This document shows, piece by piece, positions 30,001-39,020 of a DNA stretch of 64,000 nt. The notes under the pieces are model-generated. The model worked only from the letters and a program-made list of their open reading frames with translations, did no database searches and was not told the DNA's origin. The DNA lies in assembly GCA_018222605.1 (NCBI GenBank), contig JAAEZZ010000012.1, positions 1 to 64,000 of the forward strand, in the 5' to 3' direction. The DNA comes from Alphaproteobacteria bacterium (GTDB lineage: Bacteria > Pseudomonadota > Alphaproteobacteria > Caulobacterales > Hyphomonadaceae). Made by a program: the position numbers and the translations under genes. Every line of letters begins with the position of its first letter. Position 1 is the first letter of the stretch.

Positions 30001-30606
30001 TCAGTTCGCTGTGCCGGCGCTGACGGCGACCATTGCGGCGCGCAGTGTGCGCTCACCAATCTTCCAGCCGGGCTGGAAGCAGGAGGCAATCGTGCCGTTC
30101 GGCTGGTCTGATGGAATGTTCGCCACAGCCTGATGCTGGTTCGGGTCAAACGTATCGCCCGGCTCAGCGGCAATCGCGGTTACGCCATGACGCGCAAGCG
30201 CTGTGTGCAGCTCCTTTTGCGTCATCTCTATGCCTTCAAACAGGTTGCGTCCCGGCTCTGACAGGGCGTTGCGATCGTCTTCGGAGAGGGCAGAAAGGGC
30301 ACGGCCGAGATTATCGGACACGCTCAGCAGATCACCGGCAAATTTCTCGATGGCATAGATGCGGGCATCGGTGACTTGGCGCTCAGCGCGCTTGCGGGTG
30401 TTCTCAAGGTCGGCCAGCGTGCGCAGCAATTGCTCGCGCATTTCTTCCTTTTCGATCTCCAGCTTCTGCATGGCCTCTTCCGGAGACAGTTCTGCCTGGT
30501 CCTTCGGGGCAGATTTCAGGATATCATCCGCAGCCGCCTTCAGATCTGCCGGCGAGGCGTTGGGATCAATGTCAGCGGTTTCGCTGTTCTTGGACTCGTC
30601 ACTCAT
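30001..30606 (-). CDS. grpE: Nucleotide exchange factor GrpE
   Basis: A 201-residue co-chaperone of DnaK. The long N-terminal coiled coil (about residues 35-100) is followed by the beta domain: DLLSVSDNLGRALSALSEDDRNALSEPGRNLFEGIEMTQKELHTALARHGV and the typical FDPNQHQAVANIPSDQPNGTIASCFQPGWKIGERTLRAAMVAVSAG. The start overlaps the stop of hrcA by four bases, so the pair is co-translated. Confidence 0.97.
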   Translation of the reverse strand: MSDESKNSETADIDPNASPADLKAAADDILKSAPKDQAELSPEEAMQKLEIEKEEMREQLLRTLADLENTRKRAERQVTDARIYAIEKFAGDLLSVSDNLGRALSALSEDDRNALSEPGRNLFEGIEMTQKELHTALARHGVTAIAAEPGDTFDPNQHQAVANIPSDQPNGTIASCFQPGWKIGERTLRAAMVAVSAGTAN

Positions 30607-31697
30607 CCTTTTGCATCCTTTTTGCGGCGGGCAGACAGGATTTCTCCAACCACCTTCGCCGTATAATCCACCATGGGTATCACGCGGGCATAGTTCAGCC
30701 GGGTAGGACCAATTACACCAAGCGCGCCGATAACCTGTTTTCCGCCTCCCATATAGGGAGCCACAATCACACTTGAACCCGATAACGGGAAAAGCTGGTT
30801 TTCCGATCCGATAAACAGTCGCACGCCATCCGCTTCGCGGGTTGTATCCAGGATATCGAGAAGACTCTGCTGGCGTTCAAGCTCGTTGAACAGCTGGCGA
30901 ACACGGTCCAGGTCTTCGGCGGCCTGGGCGTCTTCCAGCAGATTGGCGCGGCCCCGCACGATCAGCGACCTGCCGCGACCAGGGGATTCGCCTCCCCATT
31001 GGGCGAGGCCCTGCTCGACCAGGGAGGAGGCCGCTTCGTCCAGCGCGGCCCGGTGTGTGCGAAGCTCCTCGCGGATCGCATTCGTAACTTCCGAGAGCGT
31101 CCGACCGCGCACGCGGGTTGAGAGGTAATTGCCCGCTTCCATCAGTGTCGTGATGGGCAGGCCTTCCGGAATGTCGATGATGCGGTTTTCAACATCGCCA
31201 TCTTCAGTGACGATTACGCAGATCGCTTCCTTGCCGCCTAGCGGTACAAATTCGGCGTGCCGTACAATGGCGTCACGCGTGGGGGAGGAGACCAGGCCCG
31301 CGCCGCCGGTCAGGCCTGAAAGAATTCCGGAGGCTTCGCCCATGACGGCTTCAATGTCGGTTCCGGCGGATTTCAGGCGATCATCAATTTCCTGACGATC
31401 CGCGCGCGTCGGTTCACCAATCTCCAGAAAGCCATCTACGAATAGGCGTAGGCCGGTATGGGTCGGTGCGCGGCCCGCTGAGATGTGCGGGGATTCCAGC
31501 AGGCCAAGATCTGTCAGATCTGCCATCACATTACGGATGGAGGCCGGGGAAAGCGCAATGCCGCTTTTGGAGAGGGTGCGCGAGCCGACTGGCTCCCCTG
31601 TTGCCAGATAGCCTTCCACGATTTCCCGAAAGATATCCCGAGAGCGCTGGTCAAGGCGCTGCATCAGGGATGTCGTGTCGAAGGGCTTGCGGATCAT
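30603..31697 (-). CDS. hrcA: Heat-inducible transcription repressor HrcA
   Basis: A 364-residue repressor of CIRCE-regulated chaperone genes. The N-terminal winged helix contains REIVEGYLATGEPVGSRTLSK and SPASIRNVMADLTDLGLLESPHISAGRAPTHTGLRLFVDGFL, and the remainder is the GAF-like ligand and dimer region ending YAKVV-like (YTAKVVGEIL). It precedes grpE with a four-base overlap. In many alphaproteobacteria HrcA controls groESL; groESL is not in this window. Confidence 0.96.
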   Translation of the reverse strand: MIRKPFDTTSLMQRLDQRSRDIFREIVEGYLATGEPVGSRTLSKSGIALSPASIRNVMADLTDLGLLESPHISAGRAPTHTGLRLFVDGFLEIGEPTRADRQEIDDRLKSAGTDIEAVMGEASGILSGLTGGAGLVSSPTRDAIVRHAEFVPLGGKEAICVIVTEDGDVENRIIDIPEGLPITTLMEAGNYLSTRVRGRTLSEVTNAIREELRTHRAALDEAASSLVEQGLAQWGGESPGRGRSLIVRGRANLLEDAQAAEDLDRVRQLFNELERQQSLLDILDTTREADGVRLFIGSENQLFPLSGSSVIVAPYMGGGKQVIGALGVIGPTRLNYARVIPMVDYTAKVVGEILSARRKKDAKG

Positions 31698-31739
31698 GTC
31701 CTATTGATTAGGCGCGGCCGGGGCCGGGTTCAATGGGTG

Positions 31740-32453
31740 TTAGACAATGTAGCCTGAGCCCTCGTCGCGATCTGTCGCGGTGCGCCAGACAAACCAGGAG
31801 TAGATCACGCTGATCAGGGCCGCACCGATGGCCAGAACGGACAATTGCAGGGCCAGCCAGATGCCATTGAAGACAAAGGCGCCGATGATGCCCAGCGCGC
31901 CTGCCAGTATGAACAGCCGTCCGGCCAGGCGGTGGGTTTTCTCCCAGGTCATGTCGGAAGACAACGTCCAGGGCGTACGGATGCCCATCATGAAAGTAGA
32001 GCGTGTCTTCGGCAGATAGTTGCCAATCAGAATGAACAGGGCGCCACAGGCAGCAATAATCCAGCGGATCATCTCAGGAGAGTCTGCAGACGGCGTACCG
32101 GCCCGGGTCATCATGAAGGCGACACCGGCATGAATACCGGTCAGCACGATCATCGCGCCGATCCAGCAGATCAGAAAGGCCTTGCGGCTGGCATTCAAAT
32201 TCGCCTGACGCGGATCAACGGTGGCGGCGATCGCCATGCTGGCTGCGACAAAGGCCGAAATAGCGGGCATCATCCACAGCATGAAGGTCGCCCCTTCGCG
32301 GTCAGCGAACTTGTCGGGGTTGCCATCCGCCCCCCAATGGACCGGGATCTGGGCGCTGTCCGGCAACTGGGACGATGCCACCAGGCTGATGCAGCAGGTG
32401 ATCAGAATGGCCCCTGCGGACCAGGCCAGACCTGTTTTGACATAGGGTTTCAT
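31740..32453 (-). CDS. SdpI-like DUF1648 membrane protein
   Basis: A 237-residue protein with about seven membrane segments. The N-terminal loop QIPVHWGADGNPDKFADREG is the DUF1648 hallmark (IPxHWxxxGxPD). The second half (YLPKTRSTFMMGIRTPWTLSSDMTWEKTHRLAGRLF) is the SdpI domain. In Bacillus, SdpI gives immunity to a toxin and holds its repressor. Here it overlaps the ArsR-type gene by four bases, the SdpR-SdpI layout. No toxin gene is adjacent. Confidence 0.9.
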   Translation of the reverse strand: MKPYVKTGLAWSAGAILITCCISLVASSQLPDSAQIPVHWGADGNPDKFADREGATFMLWMMPAISAFVAASMAIAATVDPRQANLNASRKAFLICWIGAMIVLTGIHAGVAFMMTRAGTPSADSPEMIRWIIAACGALFILIGNYLPKTRSTFMMGIRTPWTLSSDMTWEKTHRLAGRLFILAGALGIIGAFVFNGIWLALQLSVLAIGAALISVIYSWFVWRTATDRDEGSGYIV

Positions 32454-32746
32454 TCTGCAGCCTCCTTGAGATCATCATCGCCATTGTCCGTCCCGATCAG
32501 GCCGAGGAGGGCAGAGGCGGCGTCTTCAAGCACGCTGGTATTTACGCGGTAGAGGATCTGGTTGCCCTGACGCTCGGCCGTGATTAGCTCCGCTTCTTTC
32601 AGGACAGCCAGGTGCCGGCTCATTGTGGGCCAGCTTGAGTCAAATTCTGCCGCCAGATCGCCTGCCAGATGCGGACCCTTGCGCAAGAGCGCAAGGATCT
32701 GCCGACGTGCAGGATGGGCCAAAGCTTTAAAGACGCTGTTTTGCAT
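32450..32746 (-). CDS. ArsR/SdpR-family transcriptional regulator
   Basis: A 98-residue winged-helix protein. The recognition part is QNSVFKALAHPARRQILALLRKGPHLAGDLAAEFDSSWPTMSRHLAVLKEAELITAERQGNQILYRVN. There are no arsenic-type cysteine ligands. Its position right before an SdpI-like gene with overlap suggests an autorepressor released by that membrane protein. Confidence 0.93.
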   Translation of the reverse strand: MQNSVFKALAHPARRQILALLRKGPHLAGDLAAEFDSSWPTMSRHLAVLKEAELITAERQGNQILYRVNTSVLEDAASALLGLIGTDNGDDDLKEAAE

Positions 32747-32750
32747 AGAT

Positions 32751-32771
32751 GCTAATTAGCTTTTTTGCTAA
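32751..32771. promoter_or_regulatory. Candidate SdpR-type operator
   Basis: GCTAATTAGC is a perfect palindrome and TTAGC-TTTTTT-GCTAA overlaps it. The site begins 5 bases before the start codon of the ArsR-type gene, the natural place for autorepression. Confidence 0.55.
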
Positions 32772-32786
32772 ACAGAGTCAATCGCG

Positions 32787-34457
32787 TCAGGAAAGCCCTT
32801 CAATCTGGCCTGTGGAGTTGAGATAGATGCTCTCTGCTGATGGGCGGCGCGGCAGGCCCGGCATGGTGACGATCTCGCCACATATGCCCACGACAAAGCC
32901 AGCGCCCGCAGACAGGCGGACATCGCGTAGTTGCAGGACATGGCCTTCCGGCGCGCCATACAGCTTGGCATCGCTGGAGAAGCTGTACTGTGTTTTGGCC
33001 ATACAGACCGGGAAGTTCCCATACCCTTCCAGTTCCCAGCGCTTTAATTGTTCCCGCACGGATTTTGGGGCATCAACTCGGCTTGCGCGATAGATGCGTT
33101 TGGCAATCGTTTCGATCTTTTCAAACAGGGGCATGTCCGATGGATAGAGCGGTCGGAACTCTGTCGGTGTGGTTTCGATCAGCTGGGCCACCTTCTGGGC
33201 CAGGTCTTCGGCGCCATGGCCGCCCTCGGCCCAGTGTGTACAGAGCGAGACGGGCACGCCCATCTTTTCACAGAATGCCTCGACAGCGGCAATCTCGCCA
33301 GATGTGTCAGAGGTAAAGCGGTTGACAGCAACCACGACCGGAACACCGAATTCGCGCATATTCTCGATATGTCGGCCCAGATTGGCGAGGCCCTTTTCCA
33401 GCGCATCATAGCTGACAGAGCTGACATCATCTTTTGCGATGCCGCCATGCATCTTCAGGGCCCGGACGGTTGCAACAAGGACGGCGGCGTTGGGCACAAG
33501 GCCCGCCTGGCGGCATTTGATATTGAAGAACTTCTCCGCGCCAAGATCTGCGCCAAAGCCTGCTTCGGTGACCACATAGTCCGCCATCTTCAGGGCGGCA
33601 CGTGTTGCGATGACTGAGCTGCAGCCATGGGCGATATTGGCGAAAGGGCCGCCATGCACCAGCGCGGGATTGCCTTCCAGGGTCTGCACCAGATTTGGTA
33701 GCATGGCATCTTTCAGCAGTGCCATCATCGCGCCCACCGCGTTCATGTCCCTTGCCGTCACGGGCACACGGCCGCGGCGATAGCCGATGACCATCCGCTC
33801 CAGACGATCCTGCAGATCCTGCGTGTCTCGGGCGAGACAGAGGATTGCCATGATTTCCGAGGCTACTGTGATGTCGAAACCTGTCTCGATGGGCGTGCCA
33901 TTCTTCGTGCCGCCGAGTCCGGTCACAATGTTGCGCAAATTGCGGTCATTCATGTCCAGCACGCGTCGCCAAGTGATCCGTGTCGGGTCAATGCCACTAT
34001 CGCTGCCCCAATGGATATGATTGTCGATCATGGCCGACAGCAGATTGTGGGCAGAGGTGATGGCGTGAAAGTCCCCCGTGAAGTGGAGGTTGATATCTTC
34101 CATCGGGACCACCTGGGACTGGCCGCCACCGGTCGCGCCGCCCTTCATGCCAAAGCAGGGACCGAGGGATGGCTCGCGCAGGCAAAGCAGGGTCTTGTTG
34201 CCAATCCGGTTCATCGCGTCCGCCAGGCCGATGCTGGTCGTAGTCTTGCCTTCGCCTGCGGGTGTGGGGTTGATGGCCGTGACGAGGATCAGCTTGCCAT
34301 TTGCCCTGGCGCGTAGGCTGCTCAGGTGTTGCGCTGCGATTTTTGCCTTGTCATGGCCGTAGGGGATCACATCCTGCGGCGTGATCTGCAAAGTCTCGGC
34401 AACATCCAGGATGGGACGTTTCTGCGCACTTCTGGCGATCTCGATATCGGTCGGCAT
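32787..34457 (-). CDS. fhs: Formate-tetrahydrofolate ligase
   Basis: A 556-residue enzyme that joins formate to tetrahydrofolate using ATP. The phosphate-binding region [17 protein letters not shown] near residue 65 and the segments [40 protein letters not shown] are diagnostic. The C-terminal [16 protein letters not shown] and [27 protein letters not shown] complete the family. A normal length. Single gene. Confidence 0.98.
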   Translation of the reverse strand: MPTDIEIARSAQKRPILDVAETLQITPQDVIPYGHDKAKIAAQHLSSLRARANGKLILVTAINPTPAGEGKTTTSIGLADAMNRIGNKTLLCLREPSLGPCFGMKGGATGGGQSQVVPMEDINLHFTGDFHAITSAHNLLSAMIDNHIHWGSDSGIDPTRITWRRVLDMNDRNLRNIVTGLGGTKNGTPIETGFDITVASEIMAILCLARDTQDLQDRLERMVIGYRRGRVPVTARDMNAVGAMMALLKDAMLPNLVQTLEGNPALVHGGPFANIAHGCSSVIATRAALKMADYVVTEAGFGADLGAEKFFNIKCRQAGLVPNAAVLVATVRALKMHGGIAKDDVSSVSYDALEKGLANLGRHIENMREFGVPVVVAVNRFTSDTSGEIAAVEAFCEKMGVPVSLCTHWAEGGHGAEDLAQKVAQLIETTPTEFRPLYPSDMPLFEKIETIAKRIYRASRVDAPKSVREQLKRWELEGYGNFPVCMAKTQYSFSSDAKLYGAPEGHVLQLRDVRLSAGAGFVVGICGEIVTMPGLPRRPSAESIYLNSTGQIEGLS

Positions 34458-34547
34458 GAATCCCCCGGCTTCTATTGTTCCCTTTCCCCGGTGTAGACAG
34501 ACGCGCCAAAACCCGCAATCAGGCAGGGCAGAAGAGAGGACAACCTT

Positions 34548-35273
34548 ATGAGTACGCTTATCCGTCCGTCCGGGCGCGCCTTTGACCAGTTGCGTGAGAT
34601 CACGCTGGAAACCAATGTCACCCGTTATGCGGAAGGGTCATGCCTTGCGAAGTTCGGAAACACGCATGTGCTATGCACGGCCAGTTGGGAGAAAGGTGTC
34701 CCGCCTTGGCTGAAAGGGCAGGGGAAGGGCTGGGTCACTGGCGAGTACGGCATGCTGCCACGCGCGACGCATACACGGGGGCGCCGCGAAGCCGCAGCCG
34801 GCAAGCAGTCTGGCCGCACGCAGGAAATTCAGCGTCTGATCGGCCGCTCCCTTCGCTCGGTTTGTGACCTCCAGGCGCTGGGCGAGAACCAGATCACGAT
34901 CGACTGCGATGTCTTGCAGGCGGATGGCGGCACGCGCACGGCATCGATTACGGGCGGCTTTGTGGCCCTTGCCATGGCCTGCCGGTATCTGAAGGCAGAA
35001 GGCGTCATCTCCGCAAACCCGATCCAGAAGCAGGCTGCCGCCATTTCCGTCGGCATCTATCAGGATCATCCGGTGCTGGATGTCGACTATCCCGAAGATT
35101 CCCGCGGCGAAGCCGACATGAATGTCGTGATGAGCTCCGATGGCGGTTTCATTGAGGTGCAGGGCACAGGGGAAGAGCGCCCGATCACGCGCTCTGAACT
35201 GGATGAGATGCTGCGCCTGGCCGAAAAAGGCTGCACCGAATTGTTCGAAGCCCAGCGCAAGGCGCTTGGCTAG
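34548..35273 (+). CDS. rph: Ribonuclease PH
   Basis: A 241-residue 3'-to-5' phosphorolytic exoribonuclease that trims tRNA 3' ends. It begins with [43 protein letters not shown] and has the [29 protein letters not shown] segment and the phosphate-site [12 protein letters not shown]-like [14 protein letters not shown]. Preceded by GAGAGGA. Rph is often beside rdgB and hemW, but here those lie 3 kb away. Confidence 0.98.
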   Translation: MSTLIRPSGRAFDQLREITLETNVTRYAEGSCLAKFGNTHVLCTASWEKGVPPWLKGQGKGWVTGEYGMLPRATHTRGRREAAAGKQSGRTQEIQRLIGRSLRSVCDLQALGENQITIDCDVLQADGGTRTASITGGFVALAMACRYLKAEGVISANPIQKQAAAISVGIYQDHPVLDVDYPEDSRGEADMNVVMSSDGGFIEVQGTGEERPITRSELDEMLRLAEKGCTELFEAQRKALG

Positions 35274-35277
35274 GCCA

Positions 35278-35718
35278 TTATCTGGCTGGCTGGTTCTGCA
35301 ACTCGAACATGCCGAACTGGAAATTCTGGGCGATACGGTCGGCACGCTCCATGAAGTAGTCGACTGTTTCCGGATTCTCCGAAATGTCTTCCAGCGTCAG
35401 CCGGAACAAGGCCAGCCAGATATTGAAGTGGGCGGGTGTGACGCCCGTCAGCTTCATGTGCGCGGGGAAGGGTTTGCCGGAATAGCGGCCTGTATTCATC
35501 GCGACCGATGACCAGAAATCCTTCATCTTGGCGAGGTGGGGCTCCCACTCATCCTTGATCTCTTTCTCGAAGATCGGGCCCAGCAGGGGGTGGGCCTGAA
35601 CCCGCGCATAGAAGCTGTCGACCAAGTTCGAGACAAAGGCCTCGTTTATGCCGAGCCGTGCGGCATGTTCCTGGATTTCACGGCGGCGGTCTTCAGCGGA
35701 TCGAACTCGGTAGGTCAT
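35278..35718 (-). CDS. Group III truncated haemoglobin
   Basis: A 146-residue globin. It has DSFYARVQAHPLLGPIFEKEIKDEWEPHLAKMKDFWSSV, with the proximal region GKPFPAHMKLTGVTPAHFNIWLALFRLTLEDI typical of group III. The histidine in PAHF would be the haem ligand. Role may be in oxygen or nitric oxide chemistry. It overlaps the start of the gene upstream by four bases. Confidence 0.93.
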   Translation of the reverse strand: MTYRVRSAEDRRREIQEHAARLGINEAFVSNLVDSFYARVQAHPLLGPIFEKEIKDEWEPHLAKMKDFWSSVAMNTGRYSGKPFPAHMKLTGVTPAHFNIWLALFRLTLEDISENPETVDYFMERADRIAQNFQFGMFELQNQPAR

Positions 35719-36521
35719 GCGGCCTGCACATGGGCGCCGAAGGCGAAGGCGTCCATACGCAATATCCCATAGGTTGTGCTTTTATGCAGCAATCGCCGTG
35801 GGCCATCCGCGCTGGCACCGAGAGCCACAAATAACGGCAGGATGTGATCGGGTGTGGGGTGATTGGTCAGGCCGTGCGGGCCCATTTCCAGCGCATTCAG
35901 CACGGCTGTATCGTCTCCGGTCAGGGTTTTCTCATCCACCCAGTCTGCGAATGTGCTGACCCAGTCCGGTGCGTCGCTGTTCAATTCAAGCCGTGCTGTG
36001 AACAAGGCGCGCAAATTGTGTGTCAGGGCTCCTGAGCCGATAATGAGAACACCTTCGTCCCGGTAAGAGGCGAGCGCCTTGCCGAGGCGGTAGTGCCATT
36101 CCGGAGTCTGGTTCATGCTGATGGAAAGCTGCACGACCGGAATGTCGGCGGCAGGATAGATCAGTTGCAAAGGTACCCAAGCGCCATGGTCCAGCCCGCG
36201 TGTCGGGTGCACACGCGCCTCAAAGCCGCTGCGGACGATGGCCTGCCGCATGGTTTCTGCAAGGACGGGGGAGCCCGGAGCGGGGTATTGCTGTGCATAC
36301 AGTTCTTCAGGGAAACCCTGAAAATCATGAATGGTCTCAGGATGCGGCGCACCTGTCAGAACCGGTATGGGGGCATTGAAGTGGGCGGAAATAACCAGAA
36401 TGGCCTTTGGCCTTGGCAATGCCTGGCCTAGGTGACGCAGAAAGTCGCGTACTGGTGCATCATCCTGCCCCAAAGTGGGGGAGCCATGGGAAATGAAGAG
36501 GGAGGGTAGGCCTTGTATCAT
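35715..36521 (-). CDS. Class III extradiol dioxygenase (LigB/DODA family)
   Basis: A 268-residue dioxygenase-fold protein. It opens LPSLFISHGSPTL, where the first histidine binds the metal, then has LVISAHFNAP, GLDHGAWVPL and the later HNL and HPT/D-like segments. Bacterial members act on catechol-type substrates. The ATG at 36521 is chosen by the family N-terminus. The stop overlaps the haemoglobin start by four bases, so the genes are co-expressed. Confidence 0.9.
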   Translation of the reverse strand: MIQGLPSLFISHGSPTLGQDDAPVRDFLRHLGQALPRPKAILVISAHFNAPIPVLTGAPHPETIHDFQGFPEELYAQQYPAPGSPVLAETMRQAIVRSGFEARVHPTRGLDHGAWVPLQLIYPAADIPVVQLSISMNQTPEWHYRLGKALASYRDEGVLIIGSGALTHNLRALFTARLELNSDAPDWVSTFADWVDEKTLTGDDTAVLNALEMGPHGLTNHPTPDHILPLFVALGASADGPRRLLHKSTTYGILRMDAFAFGAHVQAA

Positions 36522-36577
36522 AAAGCCTAGATGTACCGCCGGGCAGAGCCGCACAATTCACATCTGCGGCATATGAT

Positions 36578-37072
36578 TTATTCGCGAGGTGCGGGCTTGC
36601 CGTTCTGCCAGACGACATCCTGTCCGTAGAGCGGCACAGTCGACAGGCTCATCTTGGCTGAGCCGTCCACAATCTTGCGGCTGTAGGAGACATATATGAG
36701 GCTGTTAGTGTCCGCATCATAGATGCGACGCACGGCCAGTTGCTTGAAGATGAGGCTCTGGTTCTGGTCGAATACTTCTTCACCCGACTTGTCGAGATCG
36801 ATGCGACCGATACGGATCGGGCCGGACTGCAGGCAGGCGATGGAGGAATTTGAGGGGTTTTCGAACCAGTTGCCTTTGCCGATCCGGTCCCATACGCCCC
36901 GGTCGAAATAGGAAAGGTGACACACCACACCCTCGATCTTCGGATCATGCAGCTGCTTGATCTTGATCTCGTTGCCCAGCCAGTCATTCTTGAATTCGCC
37001 GACCTCCTTGCCATTGCCACAGGCAGACAGGGGGATGAGGGCGAGGAGCAGGCAGGCAGTGATGTGTTTCAT
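36578..37072 (-). CDS. CreA family protein
   Basis: A 164-residue exported protein. The lipobox-like LSAC near residue 18 follows a hydrophobic start. The conserved body has EIKIKQLHDPKIEGVVCHLSYFDRGVWDRIGKGNWFENPSNSSIACLQSGPI and SLSTVPLYG near the end, matching CreA/YieA-like proteins of unknown function. Cysteines in the body may pair. Single gene. Confidence 0.92.
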   Translation of the reverse strand: MKHITACLLLALIPLSACGNGKEVGEFKNDWLGNEIKIKQLHDPKIEGVVCHLSYFDRGVWDRIGKGNWFENPSNSSIACLQSGPIRIGRIDLDKSGEEVFDQNQSLIFKQLAVRRIYDADTNSLIYVSYSRKIVDGSAKMSLSTVPLYGQDVVWQNGKPAPRE

Positions 37073-37114
37073 GCAGACACGTACGCGAGGCTGCAGGCCT
37101 CGTTCCCATGCACG

Positions 37115-37504
37115 CTAATAATAGCGTTTTTTGTTGCTGGAGAGCATATCCCCGATGGCGCGCACGGTTGCTGCGCCGACTTGCATCGGGGTTGGTTTGC
37201 GATGATGGGCATGGCGAACCAAGTGTCCGCAATTGGAGCCGAAGAAGTCGTAATCATGGCCGATGCGGCGGCGTGCACGGTGTTCCACCAGATGTGCATC
37301 CAGACCGCTATAGCGGCCATGTCGCCGGATAGATTGCCCGGCTGAGAAGTCTTCCAGGCTCTGCTCGATGACGCCATCGTGCTTGCGAGAGTTTGAAATG
37401 ACCGTCCCGCGCGTAGTTACAACGCCATAATGGGACAGGACCACACCGAAGCGGATCGAGACAACGTCGCCAGCCTCATATGTGGTACGCCGATGCCGGA
37501 TCAT
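37115..37504 (-). CDS. LRAT-like (NlpC/P60 superfamily) protein
   Basis: A 129-residue protein with the lecithin-retinol-acyltransferase pattern: a histidine in GVVLSHYGVV and the NCxH motif in FFGSNCGHLVRHAHHRKP. These are the catalytic His and Cys of the circularly permuted papain-like fold. It begins with a basic stretch (MIRHRRTTYEAGDVVSI). Bacterial members are predicted acyltransferases or peptidases. It lies immediately downstream of an HTH gene. Confidence 0.7.
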   Translation of the reverse strand: MIRHRRTTYEAGDVVSIRFGVVLSHYGVVTTRGTVISNSRKHDGVIEQSLEDFSAGQSIRRHGRYSGLDAHLVEHRARRRIGHDYDFFGSNCGHLVRHAHHRKPTPMQVGAATVRAIGDMLSSNKKRYY

Positions 37505-37744
37505 CTATTCGGCCGCCACCTGTTCATGGTCCACCGTGTCTTCCTCATCGAAGACCAGCAGATCTCCCGGCTGGCATTCCAGCTCCCGGCACAGGGCTTC
37601 CAGTGTCGAGAAGCGGACGGCCTTGGCCTTGCCGGTTTTCAGGATGGACAGATTGGCCAGTGTCACACCGACACGTTCCGACAGTTCTGTCAGGGACATG
37701 CGGCGGTCCAGAAGCACTCGGTCGAGGGTCACGCGAATTGACAT
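37505..37744 (-). CDS. HTH transcriptional regulator (Cro/C1-type)
   Basis: A 79-residue regulator consisting mostly of one helix-turn-helix: RRMSLTELSERVGVTLANLSILKTGKAKAVRFSTLEALCRELECQPGDLLVF. It pairs with the DUF2975 gene upstream (12 bases apart), a common layout in bacteria, and its stop touches the start of the LRAT-like gene. Confidence 0.9.
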   Translation of the reverse strand: MSIRVTLDRVLLDRRMSLTELSERVGVTLANLSILKTGKAKAVRFSTLEALCRELECQPGDLLVFDEEDTVDHEQVAAE

Positions 37745-37755
37745 ATCCTGTGCTC

Positions 37756-38277
37756 CTATATGGTCATTTTTTCTTCGTCGCGCAGGCGAGTGCCTTCGCG
37801 GAAGACTTGCGACAGGATGAATAGGGCGGCAACGGACGCCCAGGCGATGAGGTCAAAAGACAGTTCAATACGTGTTCCTTTCACCATAAGCCCGATGATC
37901 ACGGCAATCGCGTAGCGCATGAGCTGAGTCACGGCGATGGCAATCGCGATACGGGTCAGGCGCACAGCGTTCTCCGGTACGAACGGATCACCGGCGGCAA
38001 GGGTTGCAAGAATTTTCCTGAGTTCCATGCAGACAAAAACAACAGCTGCCACGACAACAATCGCGCCGACCAGACCGGCACTCAGTTCGGGCACAGTGAT
38101 CGCATGATTATCGACCGTGACAGAGCCTATACTGATTGGGTTGCCGGAAAGAATGGAGATCAATTCCACACTTCCTGCAAGAATGACGATTGCGCCGATC
38201 AGCGCAGTCATCCACATGACAATCGTGACCAGCACGGTCATGATAGCAGCCATGGAATTCCCTGCATTTGTACTCAT
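37756..38277 (-). CDS. DUF2975 membrane protein
   Basis: A 173-residue protein with four membrane segments: residues about 10-37, 62-90, 107-130 and 145-160. It contains the family segment ILATLAAGDPFVPENAVRLTRIAIAIAVTQLMRYAIAVIIG. The function is unknown, but these genes are usually coupled with a small HTH regulator, as here. The ATG at 38277 is preceded by GAAGAGAC; a GTG 15 bases upstream is possible. Confidence 0.85.
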   Translation of the reverse strand: MSTNAGNSMAAIMTVLVTIVMWMTALIGAIVILAGSVELISILSGNPISIGSVTVDNHAITVPELSAGLVGAIVVVAAVVFVCMELRKILATLAAGDPFVPENAVRLTRIAIAIAVTQLMRYAIAVIIGLMVKGTRIELSFDLIAWASVAALFILSQVFREGTRLRDEEKMTI

Positions 38278-38402
38278 ACGTTGTCTCTTCACCGTTGGGC
38301 GCTGATGTTTTGGGGCCGTTTGACTTTATCGCTAAAGACATAAGGCTTACCGAATAACGATATAGACTTTTATGTCAAAAGCAAGAATGGAGCCATTGCA
38401 GT

Positions 38403-39020
38403 ATGGTTGAAAATAATGCGATTCGGCGCTTGGAACCTGGGCGATTGGTCGCTGCGACCCATAACAAGGGTAAGGTTTCAGAGCTTAAGGATCTGTTCGA
38501 GCCCATGGGTTTTGACGTCGTTTCGGCCCTTGATCTGGATTTGCCGGAGCCTGAAGAAACTGAATCCACCTTCGCAGGCAATGCTATCCTGAAGGCCAAA
38601 GCTGCAGCAGTCGCTACAGGTGCGCCTGCCTTGTCAGACGATTCAGGTCTGGCTGTTGCGGCCCTTGGCGGGGCACCTGGCATATACTCTGCGCGCTGGG
38701 CCGGTGAGCCCCGGGATTTCGGCGCAGCGATGGCCAAGGTAGAGCGCGAACTGGAAGAGATTGGCGCGACAGACCGAACTGCTAAATTTGTCTGCGCCTT
38801 GGCTGTTGTCTGGCCGGATGGTCACGCAGAAGTGTTCGAAGGTGAGGTTCATGGCGAACTGGTCTGGCCCCCCCGCGGTGAGAAGGGCTTTGGATATGAC
38901 CCTGTTTTCGTTGCCGAGGGCGAGCAGATCACGTTTGGAGAGATGGATCCTGACCGCAAACATGCGATGAGCCACCGTGCCAACGCCGTTAAGAAACTGA
39001 AGGCTGCCTTGTTATCATGA
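38403..39020 (+). CDS. rdgB: Non-canonical purine NTP pyrophosphatase
   Basis: A 205-residue RdgB/HAM1 enzyme that removes dITP, XTP and similar nucleotides. It has [23 protein letters not shown], then [24 protein letters not shown] and [12 protein letters not shown] with [15 protein letters not shown] near the end. The start at 38403 gives a short leader. It overlaps hemW by four bases. Confidence 0.96.
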   Translation: MVENNAIRRLEPGRLVAATHNKGKVSELKDLFEPMGFDVVSALDLDLPEPEETESTFAGNAILKAKAAAVATGAPALSDDSGLAVAALGGAPGIYSARWAGEPRDFGAAMAKVERELEEIGATDRTAKFVCALAVVWPDGHAEVFEGEVHGELVWPPRGEKGFGYDPVFVAEGEQITFGEMDPDRKHAMSHRANAVKKLKAALLS

